DNA from: Pomphorhynchus laevis
Lineage: Eukaryota; Acanthocephala; Palaeacanthocephala; Echinorhynchida; Pomphorhynchidae
NCBI GenBank assembly: GCA_012934845.2
Contig: WNNJ02003067.1
Span: forward strand, 19,965-83,964
Direction: 5' to 3'
DNA: 64,000 nucleotides
Within the stretch, counting starts at the first letter, position 1. Each line of letters starts with the position of its first letter. The position numbers and the translations under genes were made by a program. Below are positions 35,809-50,800 of this stretch, piece by piece. Below the pieces are notes generated by a model, which worked only from the letters and a program-made list of their open reading frames with translations, searched no databases and was not told the origin of the DNA.

Positions 35809-38800
35809 CTACAAGGATGAAACAATAATAATAAAAGGTGAATTTAAATGCAAATTTTAATTTTCACGACAATTAAGATAAATGTCACGACAGGCGGGTG
35901 TTAGTCAAATCATTTTAACATAAAATGATTTTTCATAAAATTTTTATTTTATAAAAAGTATATGATAATGAAATGTTTCTCAAATATTAACTTTAACAAA
36001 TAAATTTTAGAATTAAGTAATAATGCTTTAAATTTAATTCAATCGATTATTTAATGTAAAACAAGATTAAGTAATAGATTAATTTAAATTGTGTAAACTA
36101 CATGTGATTTTTTAAATTTGTGAAATGGACGCTACATGTGTTCTGATCTTGACTATTAGCTCTGAAATATAGAATCTTTTAACATGAATTTATAAGTCAA
36201 TGTTTATTTTGTGGTCAATCGATCGATAATAAATAATATTTTGAGATCTTATTGTGGCAATTGATATCATTGTTAAACCAGAATTAGTAATATCTAACGT
36301 TAGATATAATTATATGGTATATAATATTATGGATATTGATATATATATATATTATCATATATAGAATATAATTACTATATAGAATATAATATATAATATA
36401 TAATATATATTATATTATAATATATACTATATATAATATAATATATAGAATAAATAATAGGGCAACAATGCGAATTCCTTTCATAACGTGTATACCCAAT
36501 TGGAATTTAAGCTAATGCAGATTTTCCTTGAAGAATATATAAATATCTATTTATTCAGCTATACATTTAGTCTGTGAGCATTTAAAATATATTCACGATT
36601 TGAGTGCAATCATAATTTTATTGAATTATCAAAATTAGAATATTTTTTAAGTTAAGCTCTCTCTATTTAAACTGATCAAACAGAGAAATATCCAGACGCA
36701 TAAGCACACAATTTCAATTCAAAGGTCGCGTAGGTTTCAAAGTATATTTATAGGAAGCGAGATTTTATCAGTTGATATTTTAAGGGTTTACACAATCGAT
36801 TGAAAAATAATAGACTGCAGACGACCTAGTCGATTCGCGAGTCGTTCTAGTGCTTCGAAGTGTTCATTAAAACATTTAAAACAATTAAACATTTCAATAT
36901 TTAAGAATTAAAATAAATAATAAAATTTCAAAATATTCACATGAAAACATTTCGCTAATAAATTATTTTTTTGCAAACTAATTTGGTTACAATTTAATTA
37001 ATAGCAATGTGAACCAACAACATTAATTAATTTAAGGGCATACTAAAGTTGCATGTATTCGACTCTGCTGCTATGTTTGGTCGTAAAGCTAGGTACAAAA
37101 AGATTATTCACCTTCATTTTAATATTTATACGTCATGATAATAAAATATGAGATAATAAAATATAATTTAACCCAAAGTATAATAAATATAATATAATTT
37201 AAATATAATATAAATATACTAAATATTTAAATCTATTCGTAAAATACAACAAGAAGATATTGTATAGTAGCTCTTCGACACTGTAGTAGCTCAATTACAG
37301 CTCTTCGACACTGCGGTCCAAGAGCTACAATTGATTGTTAATCCATATTTATTTCTAAACAACTAGACATCGATTATCATCCCCATCAGTTTAATGTATT
37401 ACACCTAGACAATTTAAAAGCATTCATTCAATTTGGAATCATGTGGTTAGAAATTCGGTGATCACGTAAGCAACGGATACGCATTTGTGTCTTATGTAGA
37501 GATTACTAAAATGTCCACACACTTTTTTAAAAGGCCCACACGCTTTTCATTTAATATGATTAAATGAAAAACGACAATCGTGAGGAATTACTGGTGTCTT
37601 TACACTTATCACAAAACAGTCGATATGCACCATAACCACTTCATCCGACATGCGATGACTGCTGGGTGGTTAGGAGCGTCACGGAGTGATTAATTAAACT
37701 GATAAAGTAAATGATCAAAGTTCATTTTTAAAAGTCCCTTTTTAAATTAAACTATTTTCAACCTGATAGCTATAGCATTTTCTCACGAATGATTTGATGT
37801 ACCCACTACTCAAGTAATGGATGCATCTTACTTTGATACTTTCATTTATATAGGAAATATATAAGGAATTATATGTATTATAAATGATATAAAATATAAT
37901 ACAAATATAAAATATATGTACATTATATAATATCAGTATATATTTTGAAACAGGATAGAGAAAACTAGAAAATTTATAAAAATATAAATATTGTTTGCAT
38001 GTGTAGAAATCAGTTTTGTTCAGCAATTTGGGACCTTTACAATTTGAATTTATAGTAAATGGCTTCTGTCTATAATACTAATGTAATGTGAATTCATAAA
38101 AATTCCTATATATAGCGAAGGTTATCTTATGTCATAAACAGATAAGGATATAGGTCCTATATTTAATAGGACCTATATATTGATTTTATACTATATTCTT
38201 AAACATGATTATACATGATTTTGTTGAGAATTAGTTTATATTTTATTCGTAAGTCCTCAATGTAGAATATTGTATTTTTAAACATGATTTTGTTGAGAAT
38301 CAGTTTATATTTTATTCGTAAGTCCTCAATGTAGAGAGCGTCTCAGAAATTTGTATAGAATTACATATTTGTAAAAATACAAATGATTTTCTACTTTAAT
38401 GTTTCTGGAAATTAATATCATTAGATGCAGAATAAGTTTCTATTGAAAACCAGTCCATTTAATTTTATATAGAAAACACTTTAATGAGTGTTTTGTGAAA
38501 ATCTTAAATTAATTAAAAGAAAATTGAAATGTAAACTTACTCGCTTACTCCATTATAGCCTTTCAGCTGAATTACGTTAAAAAAGTCACTTATTAATACA
38601 ACTGGTGTACGTTCTCTGTTTATCATACCAGCAGAGACGTGATCTCCAAACATGTATCCAAAATCAATATGAACTAACTGTTTAATAAAATATTTGCAAT
38701 ATATTTTTTCATGTGCCATTACCTGTCCAGATTTGCAAATCAGTATATTACTTGGATGCCTGTCCCCTAGACCGAGAATATCACATGCAACGGAATATGC

Positions 38801-41800
38801 GGCACATGACCGAATAAACAAATCAACGGCATCATTGAAACTAAATGTTTAATTATCAAAAAAGCTATTTGAGACAGTTTCAATAAACACGCTTTTATCA
38901 ATTGCTCATATTTAAGTGACAAAACCACATTCTATTGATATTTAAGTGACAACACGAGGATAATGAAAAAATAGGTGATTTTTAAACATAAAGTTCATTG
39001 CTTACATAATTTACATATTTTTATTAATATAGGCTAATAGAAAACTACTGGTGACGTAATATCAAATACGAAAGAATTTCAATACAACTTTTTTAATTAA
39101 CACGAACGGGAAAGTATAAACCTGCATGCTTTTTTACAACATTCGACGAGAAGCTTAACCCAGAATGCGCCTACCACAGACGCCTAGCATCTAGGCGTTT
39201 GTGGTAGGTTTGATTTTACATAAAATCATCTTGATTTTACATAAAAATAAGAAAATTTACAACATTTTCAAACTATAATTTCCGCAAAAGATTTGTTTTC
39301 TAAAAAATAAATTAATTTAGTCAATGAAGTTTTTAAATCAAAACCTTTAAATCAAAATATTTAAGTGACAACACGAGGATAATGAAAAAATAGGTGATTT
39401 TTAAACATAAAGTTCATTGCTTACATAATTTACATATTTTTATTAATATAGGCTAATAGAAAACTACTGGTGACGTAATATCAAATACGAAAGAATTTCA
39501 ATACAACTTTTTTAATTAACACGAACGGGAAAGTATAAACCTGCATGCTTTTTTACAACATTCGACGAGAAGCTTAACCCAGAATGCGCCTACCACAGAC
39601 GCCTAGCATCTAGGCGTTTGTGGTAGGTTTGATTTTACATAAAATCATCTTGATTTTACATAAAAATAAGAAAATTTACAACATTTTCAAACTATAATTT
39701 CCGCAAAAGATTTGTTTTCTAAAAAATAAATTAATTTAGTCAATGAAGTTTTTAAATCAAAACCTAAATACCCTCCCAAACTTATCCTACAATTAAATTT
39801 GTAAAATTACTAGACAAAATAAAAATGTTACTTTTGCTTACTACGAAAGAATTTCAATACAACTTTTTTAATTAACACGAACGGAAAATATAAACCCGCA
39901 TCCTTTTTTTACAACCTTCGTCGGAAAGCTTAACCCGGAATGTGCCATACACATTAAAATGTTTTCTTACGACGTTAAAATATTTTTTGAAAAATCTGGT
40001 TACGAAATAAAAATTACTAAATACGATAAGTTAATTAATATACATTGACATGTTGAAATACAAATAATTAAAAATACAAGTCAATAATATAACTAGAATA
40101 GTTCATCATCTAACTTTTACACCAGCTGTAACTCATTATATGAGTATTGATTACAAAATATCCTATTTACACCATAGGTATAAAATAATACAATAGCATC
40201 ACATTAAATTAAAGATATACATTATGTATAATGAAAAAAGCAAACAAAATATATAGCACGGTATTTCGCATCGTTTATTGGCTGCATTTAATATAATAAA
40301 AAGAATTATTGAATCCGGAAAGTAAAACTATTCACGAGTTTTATATATAAAACTCGTGAATATATATTTTGTAATATATTTCATAAAATACAGTATAATA
40401 TATATGTAATAAATTTCATAAAATACAGTTATTTATTTAGCGTATATTAATATTATCACAGCTAGTGTTATTATAATTATATCAGAAAGCTATGCTTAGA
40501 CAAATGGAGATAAGATTTAATTTGTTCATCCATTATATGGCACAGTTACTTTATATTCAATGATTCCACTTTATTTTAAAATTGTCAGCTAATTAACACA
40601 GTTAAGGTTTTAATTTTACGATTAACAGTCGATTGCAGTCAGGACACTCCAGCAAATTCGGAATGTTTACATTTATTACCCAACACTTATGTATGTTATT
40701 AATAAGAAAGAATTTCAATACAACGCGTTCCGGTTGTATGCAAAAAACATACAGGTTTATACTTTCCTGATCGTGTTAATTAAAAAAGTTGTATTGAAAG
40801 TCTTTCTAATTAATATATCGTCACCAGTAGCTTTCAATTCGTATAAACACTATATTGGAGTGATGAATCTTAGCATATGCGCGAGAGCTTTGTTCATGCT
40901 TTGTATCTAGAGAGCTTTTGCTCGTGCATTGTGCTTCAGCTGTAAACAAGCGTGTTGATTGTTCAGTAACCTTAGTAAGCTGATGAAGAAAGGAACGATA
41001 ACACACGTCCTGTCTTTGACTTTACTGCTTACGCAAACCATACCGGATGTAAGGCTGGTCACCGCTGGAGGAGCGTGCGCTTAGTGAACTCCTTTCAGAG
41101 GTTTACTAAGGATTAAGTAATGTCGAAGTTGTGTAGCTACAGGGCCACACTGATTAGACCACCTTATAGTGATGAGTAGACTAAGGTCGAAACGCACCAT
41201 TGGATGTTAGGCGTCTGACGTAGGTGCATTTCGCATTAAGCCTCCCGACGAAGGTTGTAAAAAGCATGCAGGTTTATACTTTCCTGATTGCAACCTAAAA
41301 AAGTTGCATTCAAATTAGCTAATAGAATTATTTAATAAAATTCGGTAAATTAAAATATTTAAATGAGTATTTGTTAGAAAATAATTAAAGCATAACAGAA
41401 TATATAAAAGCGTGTTTTACATTTTGAAGCAAAAAAATTAAGTTAGTATTATGAACAAAATATTCTGCAAGAACGTGTATATATAGTATTTATCTATATA
41501 AAAATAGTATTTAATAAATTGAAACGATTTAAAAATGTTAAATGTTTAATGAAAATGCCATTTCATTTTAATACTTCAATGAATAGCTATTTAGACTGCA
41601 ATTTCATTAAAAGAGCAATTTAAATAAATATATTAAACTATAGATAATTTAAAAATACAACTTTTACACGGCGAAATCAATCATTAAAGGTTTATATACC
41701 TGTAAAAATATATTTTGTAATAATTAAAAGTTTATAAAATTTGTACCGTTCATTTGGTACAGATTTCTGAAACCATTGAACCATTGACATTTCATCGCTA

Positions 41801-44800
41801 ATAAAAGTAAATGGGTTGGCTCTGGAAAATCCTGTCATTGTATCCCTACGCGCTTTTAAGATGGTAATAGTATTTGGTATGATTTCAACTAAGCCCATAC
41901 ATGATTCTAAAGTCAATGTTCGGTAGTACACTAGTCTAAAAGACAAAAATAAAGTCAAGTCAATAAAGAACCTTTGATATATATTTTCATAGTTGTTAAA
42001 AACTGTTTTGCAATTATTAAATAATTCAGATGATAAATTACTTTTATCTTATGAAGATATTCGCAATTATGTAATAAAAAGATTGGGCTTGTTTTGTAAA
42101 AATATTAATTATTTTAATATCAAAGATTATAATATTTATGAAATATTTTCAAATTTACATTTGAAAATATTAACTAGCATATGATATCATATGATACTAA
42201 AAAAGTAAAGAAGAATTTTAAAAAGATTTTACAATCTTTCAATTTTAAAGCAAAATCGTTAAAATTACTATGTCTAATAAAAATATAATTTTATTAATAA
42301 AGAATATAAATATTAATTTTATTCTTTATTATTATTTATATATATTTTAATAACAAAAATTTTAATTTAATACCAAAAATTAACAAAGAAATAATTTTAT
42401 TTCTTATCGATGAATACACGACACAATAAAAAAGGAAAAAAGTGGAACATCAGAAAAATTTCAATTGGATTTTGTAATTTCAATAAAAAAAATTGCAGCT
42501 CTCTAAAGTTACATTCTTTTAGTTCTAATTCTTTTTAAATTTTTTCTAATTTTTTTATATTTTTATCATAAAAATAATTTTTCTAAAGCAAATATACATT
42601 TAACTAATTTCATACCTGAATTTTAAATAAACTTTTGAAAAATAAAAGATTAAAAGTTCTTTCAATTTAAATAAATTGAAGTAAACAAAATGTTGAATTT
42701 GATGATGTGAATTCTGTAGAAAAGGTCGCCCTGAACGTATTGCACTCTTGTAGTAGTTTAATTTGAATGAACAATTACATGGTAGCGATGCATAGGATCA
42801 AACTTATGTAGTAGTTAAAGTTTTGCAGAATTTGAATATACTTGATTGTGTGGTTCAAATTGTAAAGCCGCAAACATTTTTTACCACGCAACATAAAATC
42901 TGTTATAATTAATGTATTCATGCAATTCATAATTTGTTTAATATCCCTCATACAATTGTTTTAAATCATCATTAGTTTCACACTTACGGAAGATTAATAT
43001 TCGATGATGTCCACACTTCAGAAAAGAACTCCAGCATTTGTAAAGCCAATTGTTCTTTATTTAAATCTAATCTAATTCAGATTGTCAAAAAGGAAACAAA
43101 TTGCTCTGAAATTAAAAATTACCATCACCAATTTTGAAAATAAATCCAGACATACTGTCGACGTCAGTGCTATCAATCTCGTCTACTACAGATGCATTTT
43201 GCCAAACTAGCTTGAAAGGTTTTGCATTGGAGTCGAACACTTGACATTCTTCCTTTCTAAACAAGCAACTAGACAGATAAAGATCACTTTTAAATGAATT
43301 TAAAAACGTGTGATTTTTATTTTATAAAAAGTAGACGTGATTCCAAATATAATTGGTTCAATCATTGCTTACGCTTATAACGAATTTCATTTATTACATA
43401 TTTTGAATAAAATAAAAATTAATTTCGTCAAGTTTCATACTCGTAGCTTTTCATCCAATCTTGTCGTTTTTCATTTAATCATATTAAATGAAAAGCGTGT
43501 GGGCCTTTTAAAAAAGTGTGTGGACATTTTAGTAATCTCTACATAAGACACAAATGCGTAACCGTTGGTTACGTGATCACCAAATTTCTAACCACATGAT
43601 TCCAAATTGAATGAATGCTTTTAAATTGTCTAGGTGTAATACATTAAACTGATTGGGCTGATAATCGATGTCTAGTTGTTTAGAAACAAATACGGATTAA
43701 CAATCAATTGTAGCTCTTGGACCGCAGTGTCGAACAATTTTTCGCACCAACAAAATATATAAAAAAAATTCTATTTGGAATCCTGCGAGAAATTCAGCGC
43801 CCTCGTAATCAAGATATGCATCTTTGTGTCTTATGTAGATATATACAAGAAGATTCACACATTCAGCAAGCCAATAAAATACTTTATGTAGCTGAACTTC
43901 GTCCAGAATGGTCAGGAATTGGTGGTGCATTTACAGTTATCCCAAAAAATTCGACCGAACTCTAAACACTTTATCCGACTGACGATGACAACTGAGTGGC
44001 CAGGCTAATCTCGGAGTTATGTCTTATTGTTGTGTCTTATTATTATATATACAAGAAGATTCACACATTCAGCAAGCCAATAAAAATACTTTATGCAGCT
44101 GAACTTCGTCCAGAATGATTTTACAAGTAATTTGGGAATCCACTTCGTTGCGCTTTCATTCGCAAATATTTATTTCGTTATTTTAAAAATGAAAATATCT
44201 GATAATCTTTACACTTTCAGATTAGTTTTCCATAAAGCATCCTTGATTGAACAAAGTTACAAAATTTACAAACTAATTTTAATAATTTGTAAAAATATTA
44301 AATTTGTGAATTATTAAATATTATTTAAATTATTAAATTTGTATAAAACATAATTGCATTTAAAATCCTGGTAAAAATTTGCACGAGTTTAGATTGATTT
44401 TACAAGCACTCCGCCAAATTAGCAGTTTGGTAATTTAATTTACTAAACTGTAAATTATAGCAAACGTTTTATGCTCGGAATAACAAAACTATTTTTCGAT
44501 TATGTCACAGTTCGCGATCAAGTTGGTCATGACTTTTTGCAATAAAGTTAAAAAGTTTTAAATTATCTGTTTCACAAAATTGCTTATTTTAGTCATACGC
44601 GCATCTTAAAATATTAAAATTTTACTTTTTGATTGAAACAGATTCTGTGTTGTGAATAAACTGTTATTTTAAAATCAGATCTTCTTCATCAAGTATCCTT
44701 TTGTTAAATCGTATCTTTTATTGATAATCAACTCATTATTTTACAATTTACCGATTGTAAAACAAAATTAATTATACTTCCGCTTGCTTCAGCTTTAAAA

Positions 44801-47800
44801 TTACATTTTTTAAATAAAATATATAATTTTCATCATTTGGTCGGCTTCATAAATTATCCTCGTGTGAATTCTTTAATCCTAGATGCAGCACTGTACACTA
44901 CAATCAGCGTAGGTGGACCTCATCAGCAGTGAGCCTACGCCCACCTTTCGTGTTTCGGTCCTTTAATGATCTGCTGAAATTTTCCTCTGCTGCCTTACTG
45001 TAAAAACAAACGATACAGTTTGTAAGAAAAACATTTCCACTTGTGCAAACTGTACGCTGTATCCGTCTTTTGTAACAAAAAGACGGAGATAGCACTACAG
45101 TTGCCGGAAACAACCGACAATCTGTCTTTTGAATTTTCTTGACAGGAAACCGGAATCTGCCAGGTTAATAGAATGAATAATTGCATACACGAATTTAATT
45201 TTATTATTTTTATAATAATCCATCAATTTTATAATTACTCAATTATTTAAGTTGTTTCTTTCGTGACGATATTTTCCTTTATATAATTAACTATAATCGT
45301 GATTTAACAAAAATTAAATTAATTATTTTGTCAACTAATAAGTAATGAATACATTAGTAATTAATTAAAGTAAATTAATTATTATTTAATTAATATCAAT
45401 TTATTAGTTCTTTAGTAATTAATTATCAACTAATGAGTAATTAATAGTAATTAATCAATAATGTTATTATGTTCATAATAATATCGAATATCATGATGAA
45501 ATTATAATTATCAAGATGATTTCTACGAAACAGCCAATATATTCTGTGAGCAAGTTGAAAACATTAATTAACTAATGCTTTAGTAATTATCAACTAATAA
45601 GAAATTAATACTTAGTAATTAAGGTATAAAAGATTTACGAGCTTAAACAGCTATATTTAAGGTATTTCTTTCTATAACTAAGAAAATTAATTGGAAAACG
45701 GGGAGATTAAATATAAGAGCGATGCCGTTAATTGCGAAAATGACTAATTTGAATGCAAATATAACGAGTTTGAATGTAAAATCGACGAGATAAAATGTGG
45801 AAGCGACAAGATTAAATTAAGATGTAAAGATATAAAGCAAATGTATATGTAGCAAGTTTAAATGTTAAAACTATTGAATAAATTATTAACCTAATTTAAT
45901 AGAATTAAGAAGGTCTGATTCATCCGAAATGTGACCACACAAAGTCGTTATTAAAATGTAAACATTAAAAATGTCGACAATTATTAAGTCCAATTTATAC
46001 ATAATAAAACAATTACATAAAAAATTACATACATCAAATTACCAAGTCGTATTGTTGGACGCAATGGATTTTTAAAGTGTCGCAAATCACATTCAAAACT
46101 ATCCAGTAAATTGCGCAGTAATGCAGTTGATTCACCCTATAAGTTTTATGTAATTTAATTAACTTTTCATTTAATAATAACTTTTTTGTTATTCTGCAGC
46201 GTATCCTCTTTTAGCGTAGTAGCGATTATCTGAATGATCGAGATAGCGTTTGTTTGACGTTCTATCTCAGATTGAAAATTAATAGGCATATAAGACTTGA
46301 CTACTGACTCTATCAAAAGAAACCTATCTTCAAGCATAGATGACGTCATGCTCCTGCTTTCTGATCTAAAGCAAGCAAACACAAAATCATTTTTAGACAT
46401 CCACCAATAGTCGAAATGTTATTTATTCAAAAATAAAATTTATTAATATATTTTATTTAAATTTTTAATTTATACGTAATTATTAAATTAAATATTTTGT
46501 CAACTAATAAGTAATGAATACATTAGTAATTAATTAAAGTAAATTAATTATTATTTAATTAATATCAATTAATTAGTTCTTTAGTAATTAATTATAAACT
46601 AATAAGTAATTAATAGTAATTAATCAATAATGTTATTATGTTCATAATAATATCAGATATCATGATGAAATTATAATTATTAAGATGCTTTCTACATACC
46701 GAAACAGCCAATATATTTTGTGAGCAATTTGAAAATATTAGTTAACTAATACTTTAGTAATTATCAACTAATAAGAAATTAATACTTAGTAATTAAGGTA
46801 TAAAAGATTTACCAGCTTAAACAGCTATATTAAAGGTATCTTTTTCTAAAAGATAAAATTATAATTATAATTATAATTTTAAGGTGAAATTATAATTATT
46901 AAGATGATTTCTACATACCGAAACAGCCAATATATTCTATGAGCAAGTTGAAAATTCGTCATCATTTTATAGACAAACAATTTAATAATTGCAGAGTTAT
47001 CGTACATGTCATATTTTGAAAGCTGAAATATAGTAAAAATGTCAAATATATTTTATTATCAAATTGTAAATGCTAATTATATAAAGTGATAATAATTTTA
47101 AAAACTACCATGTATAAATGAATCAAAATGCATAAGTTTATGCTCAAAGAATTTTAAGTCATAACAGATTTGAATTATACATGAATTATATTTGAATTAA
47201 ATTGTAGATGTTTATATAAAGTATATTTCCGTTACATTACATTTCCGTCATGGGTTCATTTATTGAACAATAAAGCGCATGAAATGGGCATTACGAATAT
47301 TTTCAAAATATAAATTCCATTATGGTAAGACAGCATCGGTTTTACTTGCGATTTTACTAGATTAAATTCACTCAACTTTCATAAAAGCAACAAATTATCT
47401 TCCGTATGGAAAACCTTACTGATATCAATATGAATGCCTTAAACTTTCGATTGAAAAATTTACAAACGATAGAATAAATTTGCTAAACTCAACCTTTATA
47501 GAATGGTAGCATATACAGATATTACAGATATTTAAACAATTCTGTTAAATTCTTAGACATGATAATCTATAGTGACAGTATCGGAAAATCCAAAAGAGCT
47601 CACAGCTAATGTATAATATATAGATTTATAATTTGTCATTATCCTTTTAATAGTAATAGTGGCAATAGTAATATTAATTAATAATCAAATCAGCTAACTG
47701 AGTCTATAATAGTGGCAATAATAATATTAATTAATAATCAAATCAGCTAACTGAGTCTACGTATTGTTATATAATTATAAAATAAACAAAACATAATAAT

Positions 47801-50800
47801 GTTAAATCAAAATTTAATAATTAAATAATAAAATAAATAATTGTTTTTAGATTTTCTATAATTCGAATCAAGTTAAAATAAAAAATTGAAATTTAAAATA
47901 AAAAAATTTGAATTGATAAATAAATAATATAAGTTAAAATTATAAAAAATCGTAAATGAGAATACGTTTAAATAATAAATAATTATACCAAGTTAAAATT
48001 ACAAATTAAAATACAAGTCAATTTTTATGAATTGACTGATAAATAACAGACGATGTATCAGAATAAGGATTAGAGGATGGGAAATAATCTGATGATAATA
48101 AAAAAATTATTATTTTTGATGAAAATAATAAGATCGAAAATAATTTGTTCAAACAATAATATAATATTCTCAATTATATAATATGAGAGAAATAAAGATA
48201 TAAAATGTCAATCATCAGTGAGTTGTGCGGATACTGTTGAAAAGGTTTTATGCATGATAATAAATTTAAATTTAATTAGAAGTGATCGTGATGCATCTTT
48301 TAAATTTGGACATTATAAGTGATTAAATAGTTACAAATAATTATAAATATTAAATAATTATATAAGATTCTATATAATTTATATCAAGTTTGAATTAAAA
48401 ATTGAGATTTAAATAAAAATCAACTTTTATGAATTGACTAATAAATAACAGATGATGTATCAGAATATGGATTAGAGTTTATCAGGAGGAACTGCGATGC
48501 TATCAGGTTTTGGTCCCTATTCCTCGATCCAACAAAGCAACGGGGCCAAATGTATTATATTTTATATTACATATAATACATTTTTAATGTATTATATTTT
48601 ATATTACATGGTATGCATGGATGGTCATGCAAAAATATGTTTATTGTAAATTTAAATATACAATCTTTACGATATAAATTAAAAGTAGTTTAAATTGATC
48701 TTAATTTAATGTTCATATCTAGATATATACATCCTTTATCATTAATATTGGTTTTATTAATAATGAGGCAACTTGGATAAATTTGTTCGCTTATTGAACA
48801 GAAACTGTATTGAAACATATATTTCATATCTTTATATAATTTAGATTTATTTTATTAAACAGTTATGTACAAATTCATATTGAAAAATATTATAAGAATT
48901 AAATACACATATATCATCAATATACCGAAACATATTTCTAAAAAGCTGTAAAAAGCTGTTATTCATAACTGTTACACAGTTATGAACAAATTCATATTCT
49001 ATAAAGCTTAAAAATAAGTCAGCTATAATTGGGCTATCATTACCACCCATTGGAACACCTTTTATTTGTCTAAATATAGATGTCCCTACCTTTAAATAAT
49101 TTCGATTTATAAAAATATTTAAGGATTCTAATAATTCAATTTTATCCATATATTTATATTTTTTTGATGGCTTAGTTTTTGTTAGATAGGCGTTATAATT
49201 ATTATAACATATATATGTATAGCTTTTTCCGAATATAAGATTAATAAATTTTACTAACGCTTCTTTAATATCTACTAATTCTAGATTTGTATAAAGCGTA
49301 CTAAAATTGATGTATTTATATGTTGAAAATAAAGATTTAAACTATTTAAAATATTTTAAATAGTTTAAATATTTTTAAATATTCAAGGATTATATTAATT
49401 CAATTTTATCAATATATTTATATTTATTTAATGGTTTAACTTTTTTAGATATCGTTATATATTTATTCTAACATATATTTGTATATCTTTTTCCGATTAT
49501 AAGATTAATTAATTTTTCTAATGCATCTTTAATATCTGCTAAATCTAGATTTGTATAAAGCGTACTAAAATCGTACGTATTTATATTCTGAAAATTTATT
49601 CCTTTTGTCTGTTCTATATGTCTGTTCATATTTACTTAATAGTTTGATTTTCGTACATATATGATTTCCATATATTTATATTTACTTAATGGTTTAATTT
49701 TTGTTAGATAGGCGTTATAGTTATTATAACATATAAATGTATATCTTTTTCCGAATATAAGATTAATTAATTTTACTAACGCTTCTTTAATATCTACTAA
49801 ATCTAGATTTGTATAAAGCGTACTAAAATCGTACTAAGGCGTGCTAAAGCAAGCCTTAGCTACATTACGGAACGATTTTTGTAAATTGCAATTTCAATAA
49901 GATCGATAATAAGCAGATATAATGAATTGAAGCAACGTTGATGTTATATTAACCATGCAGACGACCACGAGCTGAGTGCTGTAAAACAGCAGCAAAGCAA
50001 AAGCAATGCATATCACAATAAGATGGAAGGTCTATCTAATTTCTCTAAGAACCATGTGCTCATCAAAAAAATTTCCTCCAGATTCCAAGTCTGTGAAAAA
50101 CCAAACCCAGGAAACGAATTTTCTGCGTTTGGAATTTCAACGCTTATCAGATTAAATAATCGGCGTTCAGACTGAAATAAAGACTTGAAGGAAAGTTATA
50201 CGATAGTGAATCTCTATATTTCAAATCATAGCACATATACAGATGTATTTAAATAAAAATCTAAAAGACGCAAAATGACGTAAAAGGAAAAAGAACAGCT
50301 GATGACAGAAACAGACGATAGCCTTAATATGAGTGGAATGTCACATAATGGAATCAGCTTACTTTTATTCTAACTGCTAAAACTATTGACGTTCTTCTAA
50401 CTTATTTCAGATTGAAAAAGCCATTATATCGGCAGAACTTTTAAATAACTTCTGTCTGAAATTGCCGGTGTAAAATCATCATATTGAAAGTTTATACAAA
50501 AAATGTACTCCGATGTTCCCATTTGTAGTTAAACTACAAATAGATTAACTCAATAGATTTAAATCATAAGTTGTGCTACAATGGCTTAATCGAACGTAAC
50601 TTTAAACTGCTATATAATAATTAACAGATCGTAAAGCATGGTTTTCTTACATGTAGAATTTGAGGCAGTAGAAAATCAAACATTTGTCCATTTTCAGGCT
50701 TCAAAAATACTTCAACTGCCTTTCGGCGAACAAAATAATCAGGAAAACGGAAATTTAGAAGTAATAGGGCCGTGAAGCACGATATCTCATGTGGCCACGA

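Noticed and set aside
37742-38026. 94-residue open frame on minus
   Set aside because: It is a tyrosine- and isoleucine-rich translation of AT-rich intron sequence with no family features.
41160-41230. Hammerhead-like TGATGAG with GTCGAAAC
   Set aside because: The first core base is not C, and the best pairing (ACCTTA/TAAGGT) encloses the TGATGA instead of leaving it free. Kept only as a remark on family C.
43717-43965. 82-residue open frame in family D copy 2
   Set aside because: It has no recognisable domain, crosses a repeat boundary, and part of it is duplicated 200 bp downstream in a different frame context.
44904-45186. Possible extra PI3-kinase exon after TTTTTACAG near 45,000
   Set aside because: The flanking exons already join in phase with the right length (LGNL to KEECQVF), and the frame has no similarity to p110.
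46033-46050. Alternative donor G|GTAATT near 46,045
   Set aside because: It leaves phase 1, which does not fit the next acceptor. The GTATGT donor gives phase 2 and the exact length of human p110.
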